Shown in pieces: positions 1-12,813 of a stretch of 64,000 bases of DNA. The translations under genes were made by a program, and so were the position numbers. Source of the DNA: Plectrocnemia conspersa (lineage: Eukaryota > Arthropoda > Insecta > Trichoptera > Polycentropodidae); the NCBI GenBank assembly GCA_009617715.1, contig VTFK01000141.1:558001-622000 (forward strand). The letters are read 5' to 3'. The notes below the pieces were generated by a model, which saw nothing but the letters and a program-made list of their open reading frames with translations, ran no database searches and was not told the DNA's origin. How positions within the stretch are numbered: position 1 is the first letter of the stretch; each line of letters begins with the position of its first letter.

Positions 1-298
1 TCAGCAACGGTCGATATCCAGTCTTTACATAAGGGTTGAACTGAAGGTGCCTGGGCATATCCTCCCATAGCAACAATTTGAACTGATCTTCATATTCTTG
101 ACTGTTCTTTCCGTTAGCCTCTTTCTTAATCTCCACATTGTTGGACTGCGTGTCTTCCACTTGAACTTTGTTAACATTATTTCCGAGGTCTTTCGGGCAA
201 TGGTTCTCATCTAAATTCGTGTTGATCGGATCCTGGTGTTCTTTGACGAGGCGTTGCCTCACCATGGACCCGTTCGTCTCTTGCTCCAAGTTTGGCAT
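1..298 (-). CDS. PAQR4-like membrane receptor, first coding exon (partial)
   Basis: Read on the minus strand, an ATG at 298 opens a frame that runs 99 codons to the window edge without a stop. The first 75 residues are polar and low in complexity. They are followed by a stretch containing PRHLQFNPYVKTGYRPLL. This matches the cytosolic entry motif of the PAQR family (HLQFN...TGYRP), and PAQR4 in particular, just before the first membrane helix. The seven-helix core lies beyond the window. PAQR proteins are seven-transmembrane proteins with a predicted zinc-dependent hydrolase or ceramidase-like site, and PAQR4 localises to Golgi-type membranes; that is family knowledge and cannot be seen here. 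The upstream minus-strand sequence ends GTCAAAATG, a good animal start context. The gene is transcribed away from Doa. Which PAQR member it is remains less certain than the family. Confidence 0.8.
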   Translation of the reverse strand, partial: MPNLEQETNGSMVRQRLVKEHQDPINTNLDENHCPKDLGNNVNKVQVEDTQSNNVEIKKEANGKNSQEYEDQFKLLLWEDMPRHLQFNPYVKTGYRPLL

Positions 299-940
299 TT
301 TGACTAATTAATTACTACGCTTCGCGCGGTCGCAAAATACTGAATTTTATTATCACAGCACATTAAGGGTCAGCGTTGACCATCCACACTGGAAACGCAA
401 CGCGATATGTCTTAGAGTTACGATGAAGGCCTCTGTCTGCCATTGTAAGGAAGTATCGTCCCCTCCATTATATTGTTGATGTTTAGGAAGTATTATCTGA
501 AATTAAAAAAAAAACTTTTTTAACACACGTTGTGTTTTAACTGTGAAATTACGCGTGAGTTTCATGCATATCCCTTTAAAATATCAATATGAAGTCTTCT
601 CATAATATCTATACTATAAAACAGAAAATACATGTATCTGTCCGTCTGTCATAACTCAACTCCTCCAAAACAATGACATGACATTTGCACATGTCATTCT
701 GGTTGCCATTTCTAAGGCAACTGTGCCATTAAATTTTAAACTATTTTCATCAAATAAATTTTAAGTTTAAAGTTAAGCTGAACAGCGACGTGCTGATGAC
801 TGAGTACATGCTACTGCAATACATGAAACATATTGTATACAGCCTAGTAGTGAAATAAATTTGTAATAACAGGATGAATAAAATTAATAACAGTGAATAA
901 AGAATGAGTTTAAATGTATGAAAATCTATAAAAACAGTCT
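299..940. other. 5' flank of the PAQR4-like gene
   Basis: This AT-rich stretch is presumably the 5' untranslated region and upstream sequence of the minus-strand gene ending at 298. I see no open frame with recognisable content and no clear TATA box. A minus-strand first exon further away, for instance in the GC-rich island near 6.7 kb, cannot be excluded. Confidence 0.4.
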
Positions 941-1625
941 CGAATCTATCCCGAAAATATTTTTTAAAATATGTAATTTCAGTAAAATCATATCGGAATA
1001 CATTTTCACCAGTAGATATATATTTTTACCAGTAAAAATATTTATTATCAACTTTTCTATATGTAGTAATAAATATATTTACATCTGATGTGTAAATGTT
1101 ACAGAGAAACTATATTTTTTAGTAAAGTTATATTCTATCTAGTAAAGTCTAAATATATTTTCACCAGTAGATATATATTTCTACTAGCGAAAATATAATT
1201 TAACTGATTGGCACTAATGTGCTGCTCTAAAATGTCTATGAAACTCAATTTGACAGTTGCGAAACGTCCATTTGCTGTTCTAGCCCAAACCTAACCTAAT
1301 GTAAGCTCTAAAACTAATTATAGTTTTAGAACTTATATTAGTGCAAGTCTAAAATACAAACTAAACCAACTCATCTCTCAGAGAAAATTAGCGGAAGAAT
1401 TAGTACAGACAGACGTCGAATCTCACATATTTACTATGGAATTCTAATATATATATATGGGCTGATCAAAGTATATTCAAACCGAATTTTGATCAAAGGG
1501 AGAGCGCTAAAACAATTATTACTTCTCAGAAGGCAAAAATTCACGTCAAAAGCAATAAAATCGTATCGGCGCTGTAAAGAGCGTTCCCACTGAGACGGCG
1601 CCGCTTAATGAATTTTTCTCTAACT
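940..1625 (+). repeat. Composite dispersed repeat, copy 1 (A then B)
   Basis: Part A (about 940-1420) carries the blocks TTTTCACCAGTAGATATATA, GCTGCTCTAAAATGTCTATG and a short hairpin around TCTAAAACTA...TAGTTTTAGA near 1310. The same blocks recur at 28220-28620, 33850-34280 and 40030-40265. Part B (about 1455-1625), with TTTTGATCAAAGGGAGAGCG and GAGCGTTCCCACTGAGACGG, recurs next to the other A copies. No coding capacity is visible. It is a non-autonomous mobile repeat of unknown class. Confidence 0.65.
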
Positions 1626-1664
1626 GCGTTCTATTTGTATGGAATCTTTATTTATTCTAGAGCA

Positions 1665-2270
1665 AGGATGTCCAACCTGAAGCCCACGTATCAATATTGT
1701 TGTAATTAGATTAATAATAAAATATTTAAAAAATTCATTATTTTTTAACATGGATTCTGAATTATAAGTGGCGAAATAAAAAGGCAAAATATACGACAGT
1801 GTTTCTTGAAAAAAAGAATAACGACTATTTTTTCGTTATGCAGTAAAAGTTAATTTTGAAAGGCGTTATGTTTAAATGCTTTCAAACTTTATTAAATCGC
1901 AAGAAATATGCTGTATACAAAAAAATAAACATCCGGGAAAAAAACTATTTCGGAAAATGGCTTCACATTTATTAATAAAGGAAAGTTATGTAAAAGCAAT
2001 TTACATTTTTAAACAAAGCAAATCCGTTTACTGACGATGAATTTATTAAAAATATACAGATCTTTTTCCGTAGCATTAGATGAAAGCACTAATGTTACCA
2101 ATATGGTTCAACTTCTTTAGAGAAATCGACAACGAATTTAATATTACAGAAGAATTGACTCACTAGTTTCAATAATGGGCAAGATTTTTTCATAGATTTG
2201 TATGAAGCAGAAAGAGCAATATTTTCCAGATATCGTTTAACAATCACATGTTTGATATAGTCCCTGAAAC
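1665..2270 (+). pseudogene. Degenerate hAT-type transposase (GTF2IRD2/ZBED-like class)
   Basis: Near 1667 the sequence AGGATGTCCAACCTGAAGCC resembles the common hAT terminal motif (CAGGGGTGTCCAACCTGCGGCC). Downstream, broken frames give NPFTDDEFIKN (about 2016-2048), VALDESTNVTNMVQL (about 2071-2115) and REIDNEFNITEELT (about 2120-2160). These correspond in order to the conserved PFTDGEFIK, LALDESTDVSDTAQL and LRGIDEDFNITEEL blocks of hAT transposase-derived proteins. Several frameshifts and stops separate the blocks, so it is dead. A matching right end was not found. Confidence 0.7.
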
Positions 2271-4770
2271 TAGTTGATGACGATGCTAAAAATTTATAAT
2301 TTCCATCTCAAGAAGTATTACTGCATTCTACACCAATAAAGCGACATTAAAAATAGACAATAATATAAATCATAAGAATTAAATCACCATTAGTTTCACA
2401 TATCTGAATCTTTTAACAACCGACTTTAAAAACACTGTATTTTACTGCAGTAAAGTGATTAAGTCATAAACACAAAAGGAACATGTATTGTGGATATCAC
2501 TGTTAATTTAAATTAACTTAACATATGTACATCTTCAAGATGAAAATCAGTTGTTTCAAACAGGCATTTAAAATAAAACCAAAATTATGCATATCTAAGA
2601 GTAAAAACAGTAACCTGATTTACGTTGAACAGCAAAAAATATGCGGCTTTAATTCATATATTATCACATGACTTTGAGAGATTTTAAAATTTCAGAAAAC
2701 AGCAACTGCATATCTTTGTATTTGTTATTCGAATCTCAATTGTCTGCGAACTTGCAGAAATGAATTATTAATAATTATTTATACTTTGAGTGTTTATTGA
2801 AACTGCATGATAAAAAATACACATTACTATAAAAACATGTTATGTTTAAGACGTATCTTTTAGAGAGAGCGTTTATATTTTATCGTATAAAGCATACATA
2901 AAATTGAGACGAGCATCTTTAAAATACTATTTGCATTTTTATATCCATTATTACATTAGATATTGATGCAATGATATCGAAAAAACAAGCAAAGTAGTCA
3001 CATTAAGAATATTTTTTATTATATGAGAAGTAAAGTTGTATTCGACCCATTGGTCGCACTGTAGTCCAAAATATATATTCAATTTCTAGAGAGAAGAATT
3101 AACATTAGACGCTATAACACGTCATAGCTTTCAAACGGCCTCTGATATTTATGTAATTTATTTAGCTTACATTATGCTCATGTTTTAAAACGTGTAATAA
3201 AATTAGCAAACAACGCTTTGATATTTTCTGAATGTATTCACAGATACATATGTATACCAGTGTATAATATATATTAATTTCTAAATAATTTAAATGACTA
3301 CATGAATTTATAATTGCGAAATATGGATCGAAAAAAAATGCCATAAATAAATAGTATTTTAGTTTATAAAAGCATATTAGAGATTTATTGAGCTAGAGTT
3401 TCCAAAGTTGTTTACAATTTTATAACAAGATCTCATAGAAAAGTTTCACAATTACGAGTAAAATAATATACTCACGACAAAATATAAGAAGCCTATAAAA
3501 TTGTGTAATTATTGAAAAAGCCATTAATATAAATAAAGTATAAGTTAAATCCATTTAACGAAATACTATTATTTTTCAACTTGTAAACTTATTTTTCAGG
3601 AATAATTACATGAAAAAGTAAGATTATTACAACATATAATGATAGATAAGTACATTAAAATGGTATTGAATTTATAAAAAATATATATTTAGAATCTGTA
3701 TGTATTTAATTGTTCAATTATGAAATTATAAACTTTTTAGTTATAAAGCTTTTGTAAATTCATAACTCAATTATGAACTTTGCCGCTTAGTCGAATCATG
3801 TGAATGACTGTTGGAATAACTCAATTTATTTTCGTAAAACTTTTTTCATTCGATATATAGAATTCTCAATGCATAAGTTAAGGTTAAAATTCAGACGTCA
3901 CTAACTCATATCCATATTCTACTCGGATCATAGCGGATCATATCTCGTTGTTTGATGTACAACAAACTCTAAGATAATTATATTAAAGAGGTCGTAAATT
4001 GTAGCGTCAATTCAATTCCATACTATCCAACAATGCATGTAATTCGCTAGGCTTCCAATTGAACAAACATGATTTATAGCATGCTAAGGTTGTAGTCAAC
4101 TTATCGATTAATTCATATTGACAGAAAATAAGCTTTTTTATCCCTCGATAGGATTAATAAATATTATCGTAAGATTCTCTAAATAAATCCAATTGTTTAT
4201 AATAAAATATAATAAAAAATGTTGAAAAATTAGATGTGCGTCAAATCAAAACATATAACGCCATAGTATTTCACAGACTTTGTGTATGTAATAAGTTATT
4301 TCAACATCTATATTGGTTGGATTGAATAAGCTGTTAATTATATAATATTACGCTTGAATTCATGGTTTAATGTAAGTTAGGCTAGTATTTCTTTAATGTA
4401 TTGTATAATAGTATATAGATTTTTTAATATTCATATGGTAAATAATAAAATTTATAATTTCAAAATAAACAATGATTACTTTATTATTCGTCATATTAGA
4501 TGAGTTTTTTAGCTTTTGATTAGAATATACTGCATAATATAATGATCTAATAATTTTAAATAATACTTGAAAGAACTGGGATCGAATCCCATATAGACCC
4601 TAAAGGCTTTTTTAGTTTGAATGAATTCAGAATTAGTGAATATTATTCAATTATAATTATAATATAGCAATACAGTTATAATAATTAATATAATTGAGCT
4701 AAATCGTATATTGATTGTAAGCTATAATATTAGTTTAAAATTAATAAAATATATATGACAATTTTTTATT
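2271..4770. other. AT-rich intergenic stretch without recognised features
   Basis: I see short AT-rich open frames only, no homology and no RNA gene. The lone ATCGAATCCC motif near 4580 resembles a polymerase III B box but has no tRNA fold around it. Confidence 0.4.
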
Positions 4771-5000
4771 TTAGTCTAGTGTTTCGCAACCTATTTGTAC
4801 GCGTTGTAATGCATTGGGATTACGAGTGTCATTAATAAATTTAAATAAATATCATATTTTAATTAACATAGTTGATGTCAATGATTTTAGTCTTGTGTTT
4901 TATTATAACTTAATAGTTATTGATTGTGTTTATCCCGTTGTAATGCATTGGGCATGCCTGTCAGGTTGCAATGGAAAATTTACAATAAATAAAAATGTAT
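4770..5000 (-). repeat. Dispersed CCTGACAGGC hairpin element, copy 1
   Basis: Read on the minus strand, 4936-4972 contains TTGCAACCTGACAGGC followed by GCCCAATGCATTACA, an imperfect hairpin. The same arrangement occurs at 15826-15865 and 50213-50242, and half of it at about 45380. Just upstream, 4774-4835 looks like a diverged tandem copy of 4888-4960 (both have a TAGTCT..TGTTT block and GTTGTAATGCATTGGG). No coding capacity is seen. Confidence 0.5.
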
Positions 5001-6360
5001 GTATTTTAAGAGAGATCGTAAATATGTATTACAATTAAATATAATTTTTCATAGTTAGGGCTTTTTCAGTTAGTTTATACTACTTTAATGTACTCTCCTT
5101 TGATTATTCAATATTAATATAATAATAAAAAGAGTTTTATAATATGCATGCTATTTAATTTTTTGTAATATTTTTTAAATAATATGAAATGTTAAATATC
5201 ACTGTTTTCATTTATTTTTTACCGGTTCTATGACTAAGAAATCACGCTAGAATTAGCGCATTCGACAGTTTCTCAAAGAATATGGGCTTTATATTTTTTT
5301 TATAGATTTATCAAATAGGTTTGCTTTACATTGATATGTAAACGTGTATTTACTAATTTATTTATACGTATTACTTGTATTTTTAATTAGTATGTAATTT
5401 ATATATTTATAATAAAAATATATTTAAAATCAATTTAAAAGCTTAGATTATATATTTGGCTCTTGGAAATTACGACTTTTGATAAATATATTCTAAATAG
5501 GTAAAAAATCCCAGGCTTAAGTTATTTCTAGGTCAATATCAGCTATCTAATTTTTCTTGCGTATATTTTTAACCTTGAAGATGTCACTTGAAAGAAACTA
5601 ACATCAATTAGCATAACTAGAAAATAATCTATATATATATATATATATATATTTAACTTTTATAATTGTATCGCCATAATATAATTAATATTATTGCCCT
5701 ATATACGTTAAGTTTTCAATATCGACGTATGCGCCAAGTGTGTCTACAATATATTACATAATGCACGTGTGTGTTATAAAATAGATCAGTTGTTTGTTAA
5801 CCGCATTTTATTTTTAAACAGTTTATCTCGCGGCCGTTCTCTATATAAAAATAATACATACATACGTGCGATTTTAACAGATTTATACGTCACGACATGA
5901 ATATGTATATTCATCAAGCATTTTAGTTACGGAAATACTAGCATAGAATCTAACCCTAAAATTTTCGGAAAATTCTTGATGATTATGATCATGAAGGATT
6001 GCAATTATTTTTGAGTTTTGATATATTTCTGGCATGGTCATTGTTTACGTCAGTACAAATTGTATGATTGATTAAATAATTTATATGTGCTATGGTGATT
6101 ATGATTTTTGATGAGTTATGTGGACTTAAGGAATTATCCACTATACACGTGTGAGATTAATTACGTATAATACACACATCGTAAGCAAGGATGTAAAATT
6201 TTGTTATAGGTGTAAATTCAATACATACGAGTTTCACTAGTTTATATATCACACACGTGGATGTAGAAAATCGCGCGCTTTCATTCATCAAACATCTTCG
6301 TTTGGCTAGAGCTATACTAACTGGCACACGCGTCGGGTTCATTCATACGTTACATCACTA
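5001..6360. other. AT-rich intergenic stretch
   Basis: This holds a short AT dinucleotide run near 5630-5652 and nothing else that I recognise. The open frames are short and without homology. Confidence 0.35.
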
Positions 6361-6539
6361 TCGTGGAAAAGTGCGATTTTTCCGGGGGTGGATCTTGAAT
6401 TTTCGAATATTTTTTGAAGATTATGACATAAGATGAGTTGTTTTAGGGTTAGAATTTGATTCGAGTCTTGGGGTGGTTATGGTATAGTTGTGGAATAAGG
6501 GTGCTTGGCGCGTGGTGAAAATTTGCAATAACCTCATTT

Positions 6540-6840
6540 TCCCCCGTCGATTTTATGACTGAAGTTGGCGTCTGTCGGGGCTGCTATCGGCGTCGGGACT
6601 GGCTCTTGGAGGAGGGGGAACTTCGGTCTCGGGGCTCCTGGGGAGTGGGGCCCTGGGACCAGGCGGCGTCGACTCGAGGGCCGGTGCGACGCCGGCGTCT
6701 CGCGGCCGACGCTGCCGGACTGAACCCACGCGAGCCGATTCTAGCTCTGTACCCCCGCGCCACTTTGTTGCGCATCCGTATACATTCACGCACACAAATG
6801 CAACAGAGAGGAAAACCCTTTGGATGTGTGTAGGTATACG
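6540..6840. promoter_or_regulatory. GC-rich CpG-dense island in AT-rich intergenic DNA
   Basis: About 300 bases of GC- and CpG-rich sequence stand out sharply from the surrounding AT-rich DNA. Open frames exist on both strands (up to 99 codons), but none resembles a known protein. A TCAGTC initiator-like motif is present on the minus strand near 6722. The composition resembles the promoter and 5' UTR exons of Doa at 16.7 and 35.1 kb. It could be a distal promoter of the PAQR4-like gene (minus) or of Doa (plus), or an untranslated exon. The assignment is inference. Confidence 0.4.
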
Positions 6841-6942
6841 TGCAAACTGCATGGTGTATGCTCTAATTTTCTGGATTATATGTACTATTATTTAAAAAAT
6901 GTACTAATAAAAAATAAGTATAAAATAGCATATAAATAAAAT

Positions 6943-6943
6943 T

Positions 6944-7014
<71 letters not shown>
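6943..7014. repeat. AT dinucleotide microsatellite
   Basis: A nearly pure (AT)n run, flanking the first member of the inverted-repeat cluster. Confidence 0.9.
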
Positions 7015-7018
<4 letters not shown>

Positions 7019-7196
7019 TATTTGAAATCTCAGGATTCATCGCGATTTTTTGCTTACTTGTATTCTATATTTCGGCCGTGATTTTCCGGCCATGATCACG
7101 AATTATTTGCAGCTACTGCTCTTGTCCTTGACCTGGTCATATATACTCGTTTCAGTGGGGCATTATTAATCACGAATTATTTTCAACTGAAATATA

Positions 7197-7360
<164 letters not shown>

Positions 7361-7583
7361 ATATTTTAGATTTTCATGAGATTTTAATTATTTTTTTTAA
7401 ATCTCGGGATTCATCGCGATTTATGCTTACTTTTTTATTTTATATTTCGGCCGTGATTTTCCGGCCATGATCACGAATGATCATGATCAGTCGCAAGCAA
7501 TTCGTGATCATGGCCGGAAAATCACGGCCGAAATATAGAATACAAAAAGTAAGCATAAATCGCGATGAATCCCGAGATTTAAA

Positions 7584-7592
<9 letters not shown>

Positions 7593-7614
<22 letters not shown>
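7593..7614. repeat. GT dinucleotide microsatellite
   Basis: A pure (TG)n run of about 22 bases between copies 3 and 4 of the palindromic repeat. Confidence 0.9.
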
Positions 7615-8149
7615 GATTTTTAGATTTTCACGAGTATAATTATTTTTTAAATCTCAGGATCAAAATTATTTGCAACTAATTCGTGATCATGGCCAGAAAA
7701 TCACGGCCGAAATATAGAATACAAGTAAGAATAAATCGCGATGAATCCCAAGATTTGAAAAAAAATATATATATATTATATATATACACACACACATTAG
7801 AGGTAATATAAGTATATAAGTATTATGTAAATAAGTATTAATATTATTTAAATCTCGGGATTCATCGCGATTAAAACTTACTGTTCGATATTTCGGCGGT
7901 GATTCTCCTGCCATGGTCACGAATTTTTAGCAACTGCTGCTTTCATCTTCGATCTTGTTATATACTGACGCACTATCAGTGAATCAAAACCCTTAACTGC
8001 ATTGTTAAGTAACATATTGTGGAGTTGACCACCACTTTCGCTAGTAATAGCTAATCTGTTTATGGAGTATTTTGAAACAGAAGCTTTAGAAAAAATGTAA
8101 AAAACCTTAAGTATGGCTAAGAAATTTTCTTAATACACAACTCGAATAA

Positions 8150-8815
8150 AGTTGTCAACTGCCCTTCCTGGACACACTAATATAAAAAAGAAGACGGTTC
8201 TCTAGGACATACAGTATTCCGAAAAAATACGAACACTAACAATTATCTACATGCAGATTCCCACCACCATCAAGCACAGATTAAATCAGTGACAAACTCT
8301 CTATTCAACAGAGCTGCAGTTTTGGCCGACCAATATCATATTGATGCCGAACTCCATACCGTGAAAGTCGCGCTTAAGTCGAATGGTTTCAGAAAAGAAA
8401 ATTTAAGGACCATAGTAAAGAAAACGAAAACGCACTTCTGCCATACATCCAAGAGGTTAAACAAAAAATCGGCAAAGCACGATTCCGACATATTTTCCAA
8501 TCCAAAAACATAATTGGTTTGATGCTTCTTAAAGGAAAAAAATCTAGAAGCATTGCACATCGAGAAAAAAAAACACAAAAATGCGGTCAAAAAGTTTAAC
8601 GGTAACTCGGACCGTTGTTTTAATGAAGACAACAAGATCGACTTCATTAGCACAAGGACTGTTGCTAATATTAAAAATCCGTTTGTTCGCACAAAACTCG
8701 AAGCAGTGGAAATTGAAATACACAAAAATATCGCATTAAACAAACAATATGATAGCATAATGATCTCAAAGTCCTGGCTTCCGGTGCTGGAATCGATAAG
8801 AGCAACAAAATAACA
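8150..8815 (+). pseudogene. Penelope-like retroelement fragment (RT C-terminus plus GIY-YIG region)
   Basis: The frame from 8190 reads EDGSLGHTVFRKNTNTNNYL, then HADSHHHQAQIKSV and SLFNRA, running on to a stop at 8511. This is the conserved C-terminal part of Penelope-like reverse transcriptases (DGSLGHTVYRKPTHTDRYLH..SHHHPAQ..SV...L..RA). One base upstream the frame is broken within PFLDTLI..KKEDG. A second frame (8553-8811) ends in RTKLEAVEIEIHKN followed by SKSWLPVL. That resembles the tail of the GIY-YIG endonuclease part of these elements (R...EAIEI.K......LS..WLPVL). The RT core and much of the endonuclease are missing, so it is an inactive 3' fragment. Confidence 0.82.
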
Positions 8816-9522
8816 TAAAATTTTCACCGGCCTAATCACCACACAATTAAACAATCACATTAACACGGACATAAATGACACGATCACTGCAAATGGACAA
8901 ATAATCAAGGTCATAATATAAGAAAAATTCTTTTGCTTATACTAGAAAAGTAGAAGCAGTTAAATAACATGGATTTTTAAAAGAAACTTTAGATATTCGT
9001 ATTTTCAATCTCATCACAAATTTGGCAAAAAAATACTAATAACACTTTCATAGAAACCGAAACAAACGAATATTTTCGAAAAAAAATAACGATTTATTAA
9101 TCAATAAACAAAAATATAAACATCAAATTTATACAAACAATTCAGAATTTAAAAATGAAACAATTTTAAACAATAGTGATTTACAATTGGTTAACATTAC
9201 AAAAAATCGTTTAGCAAAAAGTTTTAACTTTTCGATCGTTGCTAAAAAAATTCATTCGAAGATATGATTGAAATATAAAAGAAACTATTCGAAAAGACTC
9301 ACTCAAAATTACTAGAACTAAAAAAAATAGGAAAGTATAATAATTTTTCAAGCATTAGTTATTTTAGACAAAAATTATTATGAAAATTAAATATTAGAGA
9401 TTCTAAATGACTAGGCTTATAAAAATACAGATAACTACCCCACCTCATATCTAGTAATTAAACCTAAAATACTTTTGACAAAATACCTTTTCCAAATGAA
9501 ATCAAGCACGCGCTAGACAATA

Positions 9523-9558
9523 TATTCTACCCTGGGCATATTAGCCCAGGGTAGAATA
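9523..9558. repeat. Perfect 15-bp inverted repeat (hairpin)
   Basis: The arms TATTCTACCCTGGGC (9523-9537) and their exact complement (9544-9558) are separated by 6 bases. Outside them GCGCTA and TAGCGC pair again after an unpaired left bulge. There is no run of T or gene context to suggest a terminator. It may be a MITE remnant or a template-switch inverted duplication. Confidence 0.85.
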
Positions 9559-12500
9559 GCGCGTCCATTCCAAACAAAAAGTAGTTTTTCGACGGTATGG
9601 GTGATTAACGTCTCGAGACGGATGCGCAATTACTTGGTCAATGCAATATGTGGAGTGGTGCTTTTCTATTTTGGGTGTGCACAATAACTGTGTTAAATGT
9701 TTAATGATAGTTATTGTTTGTGTAATAACCATCAAGACGCATTAGATAAATCTGTCGAGTCACGGTGGTTAAATAAAATAAATAAAAAATAAATTACGGT
9801 TTTTATGCGATGGTCGTTTGCCTTTTACCGACATTCCAGCAGGTATATTCCTGGCATGGCTTACTTTAAAATATATTCTAAATACGTTAGTACATATATT
9901 TATACATTATATTTCGCTTCCCCACGAAACATCAGATGTAGAAAATTTGGGTACAATTAAACGACTAGATAAATTTCATAAGATAGAAACATCTTGAACT
10001 TAATACATAGGAATAATACGTAATATAATACGTACAAAATATTTCAGGATCTTAAGTTACCAGTGGAGATTTTTTTAAATTTTAATGCAAAACATTTTAT
10101 TTAAATGAAATTTGCATATATAGAATACAAAACACGTTAGATGCATTCTCGGGAGCCTCGAATCAAGAAGGCAACTCTAAAGACTGCGGTCTCTAAAGTT
10201 GGAGGTCTTCTCTGTATGATGTTTTTAATAAGGTGGAGTCTTCAGTGAAGTCGGCCGGGCGAGGACGAAAGCTTGATGAATGGTGGCCCATTGCGATGCT
10301 CTTCTACTATGTCCGGAACCAGACCATCTGTAACCAGAATTATTCATCGACAATTATGTGAGCGAAGTTATTTAATATGTTATAAAATTGGTCAATATAC
10401 TGATAAATATTGATCCCAATTTTTAAATAGCTTTAAAAATCGATGAGAGATAAAAAATAGATTGATAAATTTATAAAAAAAATGTTCATCTATCAAAATA
10501 AACCACGAATAAAAATTATTGTATAACACCGCTTGATTACTAATTATTAATATTTTACGAATAGTGATTGGAAAATTCATCAATGCAAAATTATAATGGT
10601 GTAATTACACTTTATATAATTTATCATCAATGAAATTGATAGATTATATAGTTACAGTGATCCCAAAATATTTTTGAAATTGTTTATTTCCAATTACTCC
10701 TAAATGTTTTATATTATATCTATATTAGAATAACCAATGACTATTAATAATCATATATTTGGTTGAATTATATTGTGTTTTAAACTATTTTGTAATACAT
10801 TATTCAAACATGTATGTAAATTACTAGTATTGCAAGACCATGCATACAAAATAGTCTCGGAAAAAACAACTCACACTACTATCTGAATTTATAAAGTAGT
10901 AAATGTTTTTGTGTTTATATCTCTAGTAGATGTATATTATGCTTATTGTTAAAATTTATCTTAAAATGTATATAAACTTAAAATCCTTATAAACTTTCAC
11001 AATGTTTATAACATATTTACTATATGTCAGAATTTCGATTCGAACCACTGTGCGCTGGTCCTGCCGAAGTAGCTCCCAGAGGCCTGGATTTTACGCATGC
11101 AAACGTACGCAATAAGCAAAAGTTGTTTTCTTTAGTTATTTTTCTTCGGAATTTTGACGGGTCACGAAAAATAATATAACTTAACCCATCATTCCCTCTA
11201 CGACGAACACAGGACGATTTTACAGCTTACAAGAAATAATATTTTTTTATATTCTCTCATTGGACGAAACATATTAAATCCAAATTTTGTCCAATGGGAG
11301 AGCGTAATGAGAAACTCACTTCAAAAGTAATAAAATAGTTCCGTGCCCATGTTGTTTGAACGATCGATAACAGTTGACTATTATAATTAAATCAAAACTG
11401 AGAAGCACTGTCTTTAATGTAATTTGTTTCGAAGCGATGGAATATGCGAATAATAATGATACACATACCAGTATAGCTTAATATAGATACTATATATGTA
11501 TGATTGTTTATGTAGTAGTAAAATATTAGCAATTAAGTAAGTTGTTAAGACGAAGTTGTAGATTTTACGATTAAGGCCAAGAAAAGAGTTTAACGGACCA
11601 CAAGCGCACGGTTGTTTTTATGATCACGAGTCTTTGTTTTAATTAATTTGCTAGTTTAAAATAAGAATTTTTTTAGCAACTACCGAACGGTTTTTCTCGC
11701 CTTTATTGATACCAAAAACAAATAATACACTTAAATGACATAAAACGATTTTCTAACTCATCAACTATTTTTTTGGGTGAAAATAATTCTTTTGTAATTT
11801 TTTTTCAATAAAAATATGTTTATAATATACAATTTTATATTTTTAATCTAATAATACTTTTACATTGGATAAAAAGGTCAAATTCAATAATATTTAAATA
11901 AAATATAATTTCGCTTAGCGATAAGTTAATTATTTAATTATTGACCTCTAAAATTTCATTAAAAACATTTTTTAAGAGCACACATACTATGTGAATTCCA
12001 TTCTATAATAAGTTTTAAAGTACGAAAAGAGTTATGTAATGCATATAATACAAAAAAACTATTTTTATGATACAATATTTAATTTTCTATTTATCGTAAC
12101 TTTATGAAACCTGAATATGTTATTAGAATAGTGATATTTTTATTTATGTATAGGTACTAATAAACTATAATAATATTACAAATGAGTTGTGATTTTTTTC
12201 TTCAAATACAATTACAACTATTTTTCAAAATATATTACGTAAACAAGGGTCATTCAGACCGCTGTAAATATATTATTGATATGTAATTTAAGTTAAAATC
12301 GCTGAACCCAAAATGCATTTGAGTTTTTGTTACATTAAAAATACTGTATTAAAAATATAAATGTTTTTAGATTTGCCGAAATTTTTACAACATTATTTAA
12401 CAAGCAAGGATTCTCCGGTGCATTGATAGAATATTTCTTTGTTGCGAAACGGTCACGGGAAAAAATATATCACGGGTAGACGAAAAGCACCGTAAGGCCA

Positions 12501-12769
12501 CAAATTACCGTTGCACAAATCGACTTCGGAGATGTCCATTAAACAAATGTAATTTTATAAAGGCGTATACATATTTCGTTGTTCTAAACAGCGAGTGCAA
12601 CGATTGTATGGATGATCGCTGCATGATTGTGATTTGCCAGCAAGCTATGCAGCCCTGAATATTTTAGGCTGGTCTCTAATGAGAAGAGGGCAGACACCGG
12701 CAGACACTCGAAGACAATAGCAGATTCGGTCCGCCCGCCGACTACATACGGTCATGGACGCTCAGATAT
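9559..12769. other. Intergenic stretch, little recognisable
   Basis: Mostly AT-rich. A GC-richer block at 10140-10340 has no recognisable frame. A diverged piece of repeat B lies at 11230-11350. The remainder shows only short random frames. Confidence 0.35.
11230..11350 (+). repeat. Diverged fragment of repeat B
   Basis: The order ATTGGACGAAACATATT, CCAAATTTTGTCCAATGGG, AGAGCG, AAAAGTAATAAAATAG follows that of repeat B at 1470-1570 and, on the minus strand, at 33690-33815. CTCTCATTGGAC and GTCCAATGGGAGAG within it are also inverted relative to one another. Confidence 0.45.
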
Positions 12770-12813
12770 GTATGGTGGATACCCTCTCGCATCCGAGAGG
12801 GTATCCACCATAC
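12770..12813. repeat. Perfect 20-bp inverted repeat with 4-base loop
   Basis: The left arm at 12770-12789 begins GTATGGTGGATACC and ends CTCTCG. The right arm at 12794-12813 is its exact complement, and CATC is the loop. The hairpin lies in a GC-richer block (12590-12930) that has a 72-codon ATG frame at 12754 without homology. Mature pri-miRNA hairpins normally have mismatches and longer arms, so a recent inverted duplication or a mobile-element end is more likely. Confidence 0.9.

Noticed and set aside
4570..4600. tRNA-like B-box (ATCGAATCCC); another near 27185 on the minus strand
   Set aside because: No A box, acceptor stem or anticodon arm at the right spacing, so no tRNA or SINE head can be supported.
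8336..8854. 172-codon minus-strand frame
   Set aside because: Antisense of the Penelope-like fragment, which has the recognisable motifs on the plus strand.
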